A program made the position numbers and the translations under genes. From VRUE01 sp963697805 (lineage in GTDB: Bacteria; Actinomycetota; Thermoleophilia; Solirubrobacterales; 70-9): a stretch of DNA of 64,000 nucleotides. Below the pieces are notes generated by a model, which was not told where the DNA came from, ran no database searches, and saw only the letters and a program-made list of their open reading frames with translations. Shown here piece after piece: positions 1 to 8,448 of the stretch (its first letter is position 1; every line of letters begins with the position of its first letter). Where the stretch lies: assembly GCA_963697805.1 (NCBI GenBank), contig CAVOPB010000001.1, positions 496,001 through 560,000 of the forward strand, in the 5' to 3' direction.

Positions 1-441
1 GTAAACAAGAGCCAGCCGCTGTCCCCTTGAATGCCGATCTCTGAGGCCTAATTCAGAAAGGGCGTCGCAACAGTGAGCGCGAGCAGCACCGGCGCGGCGC
101 GGAGATGCGAACCCTTGGAGCGAGGCAGCCGGTTCAACGAGAGAAGCACAGTACTCGCCCCCAACGGATCGTTCACGGCACCACGCCACATGTGGAAGGG
201 TCAGCGCCCGGCCGCTCTCGACGTGGAAGTCCGCTCCCGAAGGAGAGGATCTCCGGTTGGTGCGGTTCGACACCGACCGTCCTCAAGTCCCAACTTTGCG
301 TCTCCACGCTCCTTCGTCATGACCCGGTCCTTGCAGAAAATTATCCATGCCGGTGACAGACCGCGATCTTGGGCCGTCGGAGGTGGATCGACCAGGTCCG
401 CCGCGGTCTCTCCGTCGGACCAGGTGACGTCAACGCCGGGC
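1..441. other. no gene recognised
   Basis: Open frames here have high-GC shadow character and no family motif. The methyltransferase/membrane gene pair transcribed leftward ends at 442, so this stretch is its downstream region or the edge of a gene outside the window. Confidence 0.4.
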
Positions 442-1215
442 TCATATACGCAGCGCGACCTCGGCGATCGCCAAGATCGGGACTGCGACGGAGAGAGCCC
501 GGAGGGCACCGTCGAGTGGCGCCGAGAGGCTCTGGGCGTCGAGGCGCCGGGTCGTCCCGTCGGCGAGCCGTTGCTCTCCGCTCACGGCAACCGCCCGGCG
601 TCGAAGCTGCCGGACCGGCGTCGACAGCCGGCGCTGCGCGACGCTGAGCCAGAAGCATGCGAGCACGGCGGCGGTCGCGGCAATCGCCTCTCGCGGCGAA
701 GACAGGGCCAGGGCGTTCGACCACCAGCCGGTCAGCGCCGGGAAGGCACCCCAGGACGCGGCGAACCAGAAATCGGTATGGAAGTGGCCGCCGAACAGCT
801 CCAGGTTGTAGGCGAGGGCCAGAAAGATTCCGGCCGCGACCAGGGGCGCCAGCGTCGCCGAGACGGCGAAGATCCCGGCGACGCCGATCACCAGCGCTCC
901 GCCGAGGCCGAAGGCGGCCAGGGCCAGTAGCGCTCGTCCGGAGAGGTGCGTGCCGAGCGGGCGCCCTTGCAGCTCGTCGAGGGAGTGGGCGCCGATCCCG
1001 ACCGCGAGGAAGAACGCGGCGATCGCGGCGGCGAGGCGACCGGCGTGGATCTGAGGCGCCGCCGCGGCGCCGATCGCCACGTAGCTGACGTGCCAGAGGG
1101 TGTACGGAGGGTGCAGGAGGGTGACGAGATCGCGCCAGCCGCCCGGGCGCAGCGCGTAGAAGGCGGGGCGCTGCTTGGCCTCAGCCGCCAACCGTGCCCC
1201 AGATGACGACACCAC
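442..1215 (-). CDS. UbiA-like integral membrane protein
   Basis: About 257 residues with six to eight hydrophobic segments. An Asp-containing stretch (HSLDELQGRPLG, near residue 77) follows the second membrane segment, where UbiA-type prenyltransferases keep their first Asp-rich motif, but the canonical NDxxDxxxD is not clear and the second motif is not obvious. It begins inside the end of the upstream methyltransferase gene (35-bp overlap), so the two are co-transcribed and probably coupled. Pairing with a UbiE-type methyltransferase suggests a role in quinone or other prenyl-lipid chemistry in the membrane. That is inference from context; the enzymatic class is uncertain. Confidence 0.55.
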   Translation of the reverse strand: MVSSSGARLAAEAKQRPAFYALRPGGWRDLVTLLHPPYTLWHVSYVAIGAAAAPQIHAGRLAAAIAAFFLAVGIGAHSLDELQGRPLGTHLSGRALLALAAFGLGGALVIGVAGIFAVSATLAPLVAAGIFLALAYNLELFGGHFHTDFWFAASWGAFPALTGWWSNALALSSPREAIAATAAVLACFWLSVAQRRLSTPVRQLRRRAVAVSGEQRLADGTTRRLDAQSLSAPLDGALRALSVAVPILAIAEVALRI

Positions 1216-1942
1216 CGCCGAGACTCATACGCCGAGCGGTGATCCGTGAGATCCCGGCTTCCTCCCACATGTCGAGTTGGCACCTCAGCGGATAGCTCGC
1301 GTAGAAGCCCTCGATGCTCGGGCCGAGGAACCGGCCGACCTCATACCACTGCCGGGAGACGAGCCGGCCCAGGGCCGGCAGCCCAAGCCGCGTGTAGAGC
1401 CGCCACAGCCAAAAGGCGACGGCGCCGGGAACGCAGAACTCCAGGCTGGCCATCCGACCGCCGGGTTTCACCACCCGTGCCAGCTCACGCAGCGTCGCCG
1501 CCGGGTCATCGACGTAACGAAGCAGATAGGTGAAGGTCAGATGGTCGAACTCGGCGTCGGCGAACGGCAGCGCCTCCGCTTCCCCTTCGACCAGCTCGAC
1601 CCGCTTAGCCAGCGCGGGATCGGACGCGAGCTTGGCCCGGGCCCGGCCCAGCATCGGGGGGCTCTGGTCCAACCCCACAACCCGGCAGTGGTAGCGCGCG
1701 ACCAGCTCCCGGGCGACCAAGCCGGTCCCGGTGGCGACGTCCAGTACGCGATCCTCGGGGGCCGCCCTAAGCTCCGCGACCATCGCTCGCCGCCAGCGGG
1801 AGTCCTGGAAAAAGCTCAGCGCAGCGCCCACCTCATCGTAGTGCGCCGGCAGCTCTTCGAACAGCTTGAGCGCATGCCGCTTGCGTGGAGACGGGATCGA
1901 TGCCACGACTGACAGCGTCTCAGAACCGCGAGTGAGATCCAA
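1181..1942 (-). CDS. class I SAM methyltransferase, UbiE/MenG-like
   Basis: 253 residues. SAM-binding motif I is VLDVATGTGLVA (about residues 68-79), followed by the acidic strand end VVGLDQSP and a post-I motif around EGEAEALPFADAEFD, the pattern of the UbiE/COQ5 family that C-methylates demethylmenaquinone or demethoxyubiquinol. Length matches the family. The C-terminal part (GLPALGRLVSRQWYEVGRFLGPSI) also resembles UbiE proteins. It is first in a leftward pair with the UbiA-like membrane protein. A menaquinone or related quinone substrate is likely but not proven; other small-molecule methyltransferases share this fold. The start at 1942 is the longest option; a GTG inside the first 15 codons is possible. 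Confidence 0.75.
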   Translation of the reverse strand: MDLTRGSETLSVVASIPSPRKRHALKLFEELPAHYDEVGAALSFFQDSRWRRAMVAELRAAPEDRVLDVATGTGLVARELVARYHCRVVGLDQSPPMLGRARAKLASDPALAKRVELVEGEAEALPFADAEFDHLTFTYLLRYVDDPAATLRELARVVKPGGRMASLEFCVPGAVAFWLWRLYTRLGLPALGRLVSRQWYEVGRFLGPSIEGFYASYPLRCQLDMWEEAGISRITARRMSLGGGVVIWGTVGG

Positions 1943-2065
1943 GGCGCTGCTGATGAACGAATCGACGGCTCGAGGCTAGGTCATGAGAGCGCTGGATCTA
2001 GGCCGTCCTGGCAGCGCTTCAATCGAGTGTGAGCAGGTTGCTGAGAAATTCGACGGGTACAAGAG

Positions 2066-2434
2066 TCAATTGAAGAGGATCAGGAGCGCCGTCGCCAGAC
2101 CCAGAAGGACCCCGGCGCCGGCAAGGAAAAGCCGAACGGGGTCGCGGGTGCGAGAACGGGTCGAGCCCTCAAATGCTTCATCAACCGCCCGGGCCCTTTT
2201 AGTCCCGTAGGCGATCATCGCGATCCCGTAGAACGCAAACCCCATTCCGATCACCGTGTAGGCCCAGCGACTGCCGGAGCCCGCCAGATCGGGCAGGAAC
2301 CTTCCCACGGCGAGCGCCACGGCGATCGCGGTCAGGCCGGTTCGCCACCAAGCGAGCTGGGTCCGCTCGCTCGCCATGATTGTCTGACGATCCGAATCGG
2401 TCAGGACCCTGGTATTGCTGGGCTTCGAGGCCAT
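2066..2434 (-). CDS. DUF202 (YidH-type) membrane protein
   Basis: About 122 residues. Signature ERTQLAWWRTGLTAIAVALA near the N-terminus is diagnostic for DUF202, followed by a second hydrophobic segment (WAYTVIGMGFAFYGIAMIAYG) and a third at the C-terminus. I choose the ATG at 2434 because it is preceded by AAGGAGA at good spacing; the longer open frame to 2488 has no such site. The function of the family is unknown; members are small inner-membrane proteins, sometimes next to transporters. Confidence 0.8.
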   Translation of the reverse strand: MASKPSNTRVLTDSDRQTIMASERTQLAWWRTGLTAIAVALAVGRFLPDLAGSGSRWAYTVIGMGFAFYGIAMIAYGTKRARAVDEAFEGSTRSRTRDPVRLFLAGAGVLLGLATALLILFN

Positions 2435-2685
2435 GCCGCTTCTCCTTGGTCTTGCAGCATTGGGCCTCCCGAACACTAAACAGGGCAAGAGGGTAGGCCG
2501 GCTGCTCGTCTTCGATCAGACCGGCGCCGCGCGCCAAGGCGACCGCCCGGCATTCGAAGCGCCCGCATGGCCGTGTCCACGTCGGTCAGGCCCGCGCCGC
2601 CCCTCGGTCCGCCTGACGCGAGCGCTAGAAAGTTCAGCGCTGGCCCTCTCGGAGTGGAGGCTTGAGAGGCGGGCTTCCGCTCTAT

Positions 2686-2837
2686 CGGGGAGGCCGGATT
2701 GAACACCGGCGACCGCTCGGCCCCCAGCTGGCGGACAAGGTTGCTCCATGCGTCCCACCGCGCCCCTGACGTCCCATCTGTCCCGGGTTTGGACAATGTG
2801 GACGCATCGGACATAGCAGTCCGTACCAAGCGGTACC
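2686..2837 (-). repeat. P1: tRNA-Pro 3'-half + iteron arm (decayed)
   Basis: Degenerate copy of the P repeat. The tRNA part is 2686-2731, with the T-loop disrupted (GGATTGAACACCGG). The arm keeps GGACGCATCGGACATAGCAG and ends in CCGTACCAAGCGGTACC at 2821-2837. To its left (2650-2685) is a worn module end (TTCAGCGCTGGC, GCGGGCTTCCG). It is the copy farthest from the intact tRNA and among the most decayed, as expected for the oldest insertion. Confidence 0.8.
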
Positions 2838-2955
2838 ACGCCAGGCGTTGGGGTGCCGCCAATCCGAAAGGCTCGACCGCGATGTCACGACAACTCATGA
2901 TTCCTGCCGCAGACACTCGGCTCTACGCCGTCGACGCCCCGGGCGACACGCCGGC

Positions 2956-3414
2956 CTAGGTGGACTGGTGCGCCCCGAGCGCTTGGGTGATCTCCGCGAT
3001 TGCCGCGCTCTCCGCGTCGCCGGCCGACTGATCGCCCTTCTCTGTCTTGGCCCCCGCGACTCGGTTCGCGAGCGAGATGACGAAACGCCGGTAGTCCTCG
3101 ACCTCCTCCGGCGTCGCCTTCTGCTCAAGCACCCCGATCGCATCCCGAACCCGCTGCAGACCGTGCTCTTTCAACTCCTCTGCAGAGTGAGCCCTGGTGT
3201 GGTCCATCTCGGGCTTGCTCGAGACGAGCTCGTCAAGGAGCGCGGAGTCGCCATGCTCCTTACGGGCCTCGGTGTAGGCCTTCGCCATCGCAAAGGTCTC
3301 CCGGAAGGTCCCGCCCCGCTCGGCAGTCGAAACGATCATCCCCGCGCTCGTCGGCCCCTCCGCAATAGCATCCCACTCCTCTGCGGTGAAATCTGCTTTC
3401 CCGGTCATCGGCAT
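2956..3414 (-). CDS. small helical protein of unknown function
   Basis: 152 residues, predicted mostly alpha-helical, acidic, no signal peptide or membrane segment. Residues 9-60 (FTAEEWDAIAEGPTSAGMIV, then GGTFRETFAMAKAYTEAR) look like a conserved folded core, and the shape (about 150 residues, helical, acidic) recalls TerB-like or similar stress-associated proteins, but I cannot assign a family. It is the only gene in the segment between repeats P1 and P2, so it is the whole cargo of that module. Confidence 0.65.
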   Translation of the reverse strand: MPMTGKADFTAEEWDAIAEGPTSAGMIVSTAERGGTFRETFAMAKAYTEARKEHGDSALLDELVSSKPEMDHTRAHSAEELKEHGLQRVRDAIGVLEQKATPEEVEDYRRFVISLANRVAGAKTEKGDQSAGDAESAAIAEITQALGAHQST

Positions 3415-3608
3415 CCCTATCTCGCGGATCGTTGCTGTCGGGTTCAGCGTAGTCGAGCGGACGCTCGAAACCTCTCCCAGGGGATCGACTTCCCCGCATA
3501 GCGAAGCAAATTGCCGACTCTTTTGGCTGGCACCACCGGCGGGTGAGCCGCGCCTCAGGCGCGCTAGGAAGGCCGAGATCTCACTTCCGAAGCGGGCTTT
3601 CGGCTAAT

Positions 3609-3761
3609 CGGGGAGGCCGGATTTGAACCGGCGACCGCTCGGCCCCCAGCCGGAGGACACGACTGCCATATGCGTCCGGACGCGTCCCATGCGTCCCCTC
3701 CGTCCCCGGCTCTGGACGCATGGGACATATCGGAAGATGCGTCCGGTACCAAAGCGGTACC
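3609..3761 (-). repeat. P2: tRNA-Pro 3'-half + iteron arm
   Basis: Well-preserved copy. The tRNA part is 3609-3654 (T-arm CCGGATTTGAACCGG, anticodon-arm CGGCCCCCAGCCGG on the plus strand). The arm carries ATGCGTCC and GGACGCAT boxes in both orientations and ends in GGTACCAAAGCGGTACC (3745-3761). The hairpin TTCCGAAGCGGGCTTTCGG lies immediately left (3586-3604). Confidence 0.9.
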
Positions 3762-3966
3762 ACGCCATGGTCACGGGCTCGATCCCGGGCTGCCCGCCTG
3801 CCCCGCACAATCCCAGCTCGGCACGGATGTCAGCGGGCGGCTCGCTCAGGAGGCTGCTCCCGCCTCGAAGCCCCACCAGCGCCGTCTCTCGACGTAGGCA
3901 GGCGGGAGCGTGACGTTCAGCTGCCCCGCGAGCGCGAGCCGTCCAGGCCGCTCGAACCAGCACACA

Positions 3967-4899
3967 TCAAGTCTTCTCTTCCTCCTCCGTAGGGACACCC
4001 GTCGAGGGATCGGTTTCGCCCGAGTCGATCTCGTGCGCAAGCTTCTGCCGTGCGCGCCGGCTCCCCGTGTCGAGGACACCTGACCCTGCAGCTCGTGAGA
4101 TCGGGGTACCGCCGCGGCCGCGCAGCACCGCGGCACAGCAGACTGCGATCAACGCCCCGGCGATCGGGCCGACCAGGTAGACCCAATAGCTGGTGAAGTC
4201 GCCGCTGACCAGCGCCGGGCCGAAGGAACGAGCTGGGTTCATCGAGACACCGCTCACTGGCGCAGCCCAGAGGCCTGCCAGGGCGATGTAGCCACCGACG
4301 CCGAGCGCAGCGATCGCGCCCACGTTCTGCGCCGCCGAAGCCGTGCCGAGGATCACGCTGACCAGGCCGGCGGTCAGCACCGTCTCCATCAGCAGGGCCT
4401 GCCAATCGTGGTACCCGGCACCTGGCAGCGTCGCCCCGAGGTGCTCGACGTTGCCGAAGACCGCCAGCAGGAAGAGGCAGGCGAGGGTTGCTCCGATCAA
4501 CTGGATGGTGATGTAGCCGGGCAGGCGTTTCCACGGGAAGTCGCCGCGCAAAGCGAAGGCTAGGGAGACGGCCGGATTCAGATGTGCTCCGGAGACGGCG
4601 CCCATGAAGAGGATGATCGCCATGACCATGAGGCCTGGGGCGACGACGGCGGCCGCGAGGCTGATCTGTCCCTTGGCGTGGAGCAGGCCGCCTCCGGCCG
4701 CGACCAAGACCAGGAAGAACGTCCCCAGCAACTCGGAGAAGAGACGCCGCCACTCGAGCCTTGGATCGTCGAAGTCCTTGCGATCCCCGAACTCGAGCGC
4801 GAGTAGATGACGCGTGCGGGGTCCGAGCGGTATGCCCGCGAGGTCGACGTCGGTGGACCCGTCTTTTCGCTCGTCCTCGATGTCGTCCTTATCGACCAT
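3967..4899 (-). CDS. MIP family channel (aquaporin/glycerol facilitator)
   Basis: 310 residues with the two half-membrane NPA motifs: SGAHLNPAVS (near residue 105) and GVSMNPARSFGPAL (near residue 220), six membrane helices between about residues 50 and 260. The N-terminus (about 45 residues) and the acidic C-terminal tail (EIDSGETDPSTGVPTEEEE) are long for the family and cytosolic. SMNPARSFGPA with a short selectivity region favours water over glycerol, but this is a guess. It starts 11 bp inside the end of the HD-domain frame, so the two are transcribed together leftward. Confidence 0.9.
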   Translation of the reverse strand: MVDKDDIEDERKDGSTDVDLAGIPLGPRTRHLLALEFGDRKDFDDPRLEWRRLFSELLGTFFLVLVAAGGGLLHAKGQISLAAAVVAPGLMVMAIILFMGAVSGAHLNPAVSLAFALRGDFPWKRLPGYITIQLIGATLACLFLLAVFGNVEHLGATLPGAGYHDWQALLMETVLTAGLVSVILGTASAAQNVGAIAALGVGGYIALAGLWAAPVSGVSMNPARSFGPALVSGDFTSYWVYLVGPIAGALIAVCCAAVLRGRGGTPISRAAGSGVLDTGSRRARQKLAHEIDSGETDPSTGVPTEEEEKT

Positions 4900-5550
4900 T
4901 CGACTGCCTCAGAACGTCGGCCTCCAGGCGCTGCAGCTCGACGCGGAGCGCTGGAAGGAAGGCCGATCCGGGCCTTACCGATTCGATCATCTCCACCGAC
5001 TCGCGGTAGTGGGCCGCCATGCTCGAGATGCTAGTTCCCAAAATGCGCTCCTCGAGACCATCGCTAACAATCTCGATACCCCGGCGCAGCCCGAGAATGT
5101 CGGAGAGCTTGTCGGCGGCGTAGACCGTCACAGCCCATCCTCCCGCCGCTGCAACCTGGTTTCGCAAACCTGCCTTCCGCTGGTCGAAGGACGCGATTCT
5201 GGGGTCCTCGCTCAGGATGAGGACGAGCGAGCAGATCCTCGCTCCAATCTCATCTCCCAACTCCTCTCGCTGAGCGTACCCCGCTCGACGGCGTCGTGCA
5301 GTAGCCCCACGGCCACGAGCTCGTCATCAAAGCCGGCCTCATGAAGCAGTTCCGCGACCTCGAGGACGTGATCGAGGAAGTGGCGCCCGTCGGTGGCCCG
5401 GCGCTGTGATCCGTGGGCCCTCTCGGCCAGCGAATACGCCTCGACGAGGAGCGGGGAGTCTTGGACCCATCCTGGTGGATCCGATCTCCGAAGGCCCGCT
5501 ATGGCAAACGAGCTAGTGCGATTGCTACTAGCCACCTTCCGAGTATCCAC
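4889..5550 (-). pseudogene. HD-domain (RelA/SpoT hydrolase-like) protein, frameshifted
   Basis: Two frames together read as one protein. The upstream frame contains AYSLAERAHGSQRRATDGRH, FLDHVLEVAELL and VAVGLLHDAVERGTL, the HD pattern of Mesh1/SpoT-type pyrophosphohydrolases. The second frame continues with LGDEIGARICSLVLILSEDP and a helical C-terminus. The switch is near 5253, consistent with loss of one base in GAGAGGAGTTGGG. Start is uncertain: GTG codons at 5550 and 5535 are in frame, with no clear ribosome site. If intact it would degrade (p)ppGpp or a related nucleotide. Either a real frameshift or a read error. Confidence 0.6.
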
Positions 5551-5691
5551 GAATTCCCTGCTTTCGTCACATTTCTTTAACCAAGGCGACGCCGACGTTC
5601 GTCGGCGGAAGGCCGCCCTTCTCGACTTCGCTCGGATTAGGTGCGAAGATCGACGTCCGAGAGGGGACCACCTCCTCGGCGACGGACAATC

Positions 5692-7125
5692 GTGGCCATT
5701 CCTCAGGCGCCCACCAAATCCCAACATGTGGACCTTGATGCCGCAGCAGAGGAGAGCGCGGCCGCAGGAAGGGCAGCCCGCCAGGGCGCCCCTCGCTCCA
5801 GTCACGGCGAGTGGGAGCCGGCGAAGGGCCGGAAAGATCCCGTCAAGCTGCTCGAGAACCAAGACAAGAGCCGCGTCCCCGAGCTTGTGCCGATCCGCTA
5901 CGGGCGGATGCTGGCCTCGCCTTTCACCTTCTTTCGCGGCGCGGCGGCGATCATGGCGATGGACCTTGCGAAGACCCCCCAGTCCGGGTTGCGAGTACAG
6001 GCATGCGGTGATGCCCACCTTTCCAACTTCGGCGTCTTCGCCGCCCCCGATCGGCGCCTGGTCGTGGACGTCAATGACTTCGACGAGACTCTCCCCGGGC
6101 CCTGGGAGTGGGATCTAAAGCGCCTCGCGGCGAGCTTCGAGATCGCCGGGCGCGATCGCGAATTCACCCCGAAGGAGACTCGCTCCGCCGTTCTCAGCGC
6201 GGCACGCGAATATCGCGAGGCGATGCGGGGGTTTGCGGATATGGGGAATCTCGAAGTCTGGTACGCGCGACTTGACGTCGACGCCCTGCTCGCCGAAGTG
6301 GCCGAGGTCGCCGACCGCAAGCAGATGAAGGCGGCCGAAAAGAACGTCGCAAAGGCACACAAGAAGAACAGCCTCAAGGCCTTCGATCGGCTCGTCCACG
6401 AGGTTGACGGCGAGCCGCGGATCATCAGCGATCCACCGCTGCTCGTCCCGGCCCGTGAGCTCGTCTCCGACGATCAGCGCCACGAGCTCGAAGAGCGGAT
6501 CAAACAGATGCTCGGCCGCTACCGCGAGAGCCTCAAGGGAGACCGTCGCCACCTCTTCGACAGCTACCGGTTCGTCGAGATGGCCCGCAAGGTGGTCGGG
6601 GTCGGCAGCGTCGGCACCCGCGCCTGGGTGCTCTTGATGATGGGCCGCGGCGGGCATGACCCGCTCTTCCTGCAGGCCAAGGAAGCCGAGGCCTCGGTGC
6701 TCGAGCCCTACGCCGGGGCGAGCGAGTTCGGCAACCACGGCGAGCGGGTGGTCGAGGGCCAGTGGCTGATGCAGGCATCAAGCGACATCCTCCTCGGCTG
6801 GCTCCCGGCGTTCGGGATGGACGGGAAGGAACGGGACTTCTACGTGCGCCAGCTCTGGGACGGCAAGCGATCGGTCGAAATCGAGACCCTGCCGCCGAAG
6901 GGGCTGGAGATCTACGGGCGGGTCTGCGGCTGGACTCTGGCCCGGGCCCACGCCCGATCCGGGGATCGGATCGCAATCGCCTCCTATCTCGGTAAGGGCG
7001 AGAGCTTCGATCAGGCGATCGCCGAGTTCTCCGAGCGCTATGCGGATCAGAACGAGCTCGACTACGGCGCCGTTGCTGACGCGGCCGAGTCGGGCCGCAT
7101 CGAGGTGGAGACGGACCTCGACTAA
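5692..7125 (+). CDS. DUF2252 family protein (kinase-like fold)
   Basis: About 477 residues from the GTG at 5692; an in-frame GTG at 5641 would add 17 residues, and neither has a strong ribosome site. Typical DUF2252 features: RYGRMLASPFTFFRGAAAIM, then ACGDAHLSNFGVF and VVDVNDFDETLPGPWEWDLK, then a long helical C-terminal half. The GDAHLSNF and NDFDE motifs resemble the catalytic HGDxxxxN and metal-binding D of aminoglycoside-phosphotransferase-like kinases, so a phosphotransferase activity is plausible, but no substrate is known for the family. It is divergent from the leftward aquaporin pair. Confidence 0.85.
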   Translation: MAIPQAPTKSQHVDLDAAAEESAAAGRAARQGAPRSSHGEWEPAKGRKDPVKLLENQDKSRVPELVPIRYGRMLASPFTFFRGAAAIMAMDLAKTPQSGLRVQACGDAHLSNFGVFAAPDRRLVVDVNDFDETLPGPWEWDLKRLAASFEIAGRDREFTPKETRSAVLSAAREYREAMRGFADMGNLEVWYARLDVDALLAEVAEVADRKQMKAAEKNVAKAHKKNSLKAFDRLVHEVDGEPRIISDPPLLVPARELVSDDQRHELEERIKQMLGRYRESLKGDRRHLFDSYRFVEMARKVVGVGSVGTRAWVLLMMGRGGHDPLFLQAKEAEASVLEPYAGASEFGNHGERVVEGQWLMQASSDILLGWLPAFGMDGKERDFYVRQLWDGKRSVEIETLPPKGLEIYGRVCGWTLARAHARSGDRIAIASYLGKGESFDQAIAEFSERYADQNELDYGAVADAAESGRIEVETDLD

Positions 7126-7709
7126 CGGCTGACGTGGGCCCGCCCGCGCTATGCCCATCGATCTAGGCCACCGCCGGATCTCACGCCGGGGAGAAGCCGT
7201 TGGTACCAAGCCCGGTCCGACGAAGTGACGGTCGAGATCCGGTCGACAGAGCTGAGACCACGTAGCCCGCCTCCGAAGCGGGCTTCCGGCTAAGAGCCGG
7301 AATCGGGCCGGCCGAGCATCCCCACAGCCCGGTCCCGGCGGCATACCGCTCGCTCGGCTGCCAAGAGGGCGATTGCCTGGCGAGGTTGCGGGCCCAGGCG
7401 CGGGCCGCCGGCTGGCTCGGACATGAGTTGACGCTATGGCGCGCCGATGCTTTCGGCATCCGTGAAAACCCGAACTCGGGGCGCAGCTTGCTCCCGATGG
7501 CGCCCTCTCGACCATTGCGAACCGACCAACCCCGAGTCCGAGATCAACCGGGCAAGAAAGCGCTGCAAATCGAAAGGTCAAATCCGGGGCCCGATTCGTC
7601 TCTCGCTACCATCCGCGGATAGTCGAGCGAATGGCCGCGTAGCAGCGCCCAGAACCCGGAAGGCACAGCTGCAATAGCACTGCGGTCCGCGCAGGTCGGT
7701 GGGGTGAAA
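7126..7709. repeat. decayed module junction, no gene
   Basis: A worn junction lies at 7194-7310: TTGGTACCAAGCCCGGTCC (a half-lost dyad), then GCCCGCCTCCGAAGCGGGCT with TTCCGGCTAAGAGCCGG, where the tRNA fragment would begin but has been lost. An R2 copy follows at 7586-7620. No supported coding sequence. This probably divides the 25-kb P2-P3 segment into two older modules. Confidence 0.55.
7586..7620. repeat. R2 repeat copy 1
   Basis: GGGCCCGATTCGTCTCTCGC core followed by TACCATCCGCGGAT. The bases to its left (CTGCAAATCGAAAGGTCAAA, then TCC) are shared with copy 6 at 37108 and look like a tRNA-derived stretch, possibly the 3' half of a tRNA-Cys(GCA), which I could not confirm. Confidence 0.7.
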
Positions 7710-8339
7710 TCAGGGTGCAAGGCGCTCGATCCGCCAGCCGTTCGCAGGCTCGTGCGTGTAGAGGAAGCGGTCGTGTAGGCGTGCTCTCTGACCCTGCCAA
7801 AACTCGACCGTCTCGTGCCGCATCAAGAAGCCACCCCAGTGCTCCGGGCGAGGAATGTCCTCCTCGCCTTTCCAGCGTTCCTCGATCCCCCTCAGGCTCT
7901 CCTCAAGGGCGGCTCGCCCGGGCAGCGGCCGGCTCTGCGGCGAGGCCCAGGTGCCGAGGCGGCTCTGGCGGGGCCTGGTCGCGAAGTAGGCGTCGGAGTC
8001 CACGGCCGGCAGCCGCTCGAGTGAACCGCGGACGCGGATCTGGCGGTCGTGCTCGCGCCAGTAGATGACCAGGGCCGCGCGTGAGTCGGCAGCGATCTGG
8101 ACCGCCTTGGTGCTCTCGTAGTTGGTGAAAAAGCGAAAGCCGTCGGGACCGTGGCCTTTGAGCAGGACCATTCGCGCGTCGGGGGCGCCATCGGGCCCGA
8201 CCGTAGCCAGAGTCATCGCCTCCGCCAGCGGCACTTCCCGCTCGGCCGGCTGGTACCAGCGATCGAACTGCTCGACCGGATCGGCCGCGAGGTCAGCACG
8301 ACACAGAATCGGGTGCTCGTGTCGCGTCGGCTCGCTCAT
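7710..8339 (-). CDS. pdxH: pyridoxamine 5'-phosphate oxidase
   Basis: About 209 residues from the ATG at 8339 (MSEPTRHEHPILCRADLAAD). FMN-dependent oxidation of pyridoxamine/pyridoxine 5'-phosphate to pyridoxal 5'-phosphate, the last step of vitamin B6 salvage. Family features in order: DPVEQFDRWYQPAE, EAMTLATVGPDGAPDARMVL, LKGHGPDGFRFFTNYESTKA, RQSRLGTWASPQSRPL, and the C-terminal RIERLAP. The longer open frame to 8435 lacks conserved sequence. Single gene, transcribed leftward, with no operon partner. Length is normal for the family. Confidence 0.93.
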   Translation of the reverse strand: MSEPTRHEHPILCRADLAADPVEQFDRWYQPAEREVPLAEAMTLATVGPDGAPDARMVLLKGHGPDGFRFFTNYESTKAVQIAADSRAALVIYWREHDRQIRVRGSLERLPAVDSDAYFATRPRQSRLGTWASPQSRPLPGRAALEESLRGIEERWKGEEDIPRPEHWGGFLMRHETVEFWQGQRARLHDRFLYTHEPANGWRIERLAP

Positions 8340-8448
8340 TACGTCGCAGAGCCTACGAGCCAGACCCGGCGCCCGGACGGGAAACGCCTCCGATGTGCGG
8401 TGGCCGTACACGCTGCGACCTGGGCAGTCAGTCAAGCGACGGACGTAG

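Noticed and set aside
73..930. 285-codon plus frame at the left edge
   Set aside because: Arg/Pro/Gly-rich, antisense to the UbiA-like gene over much of its length, no motif.
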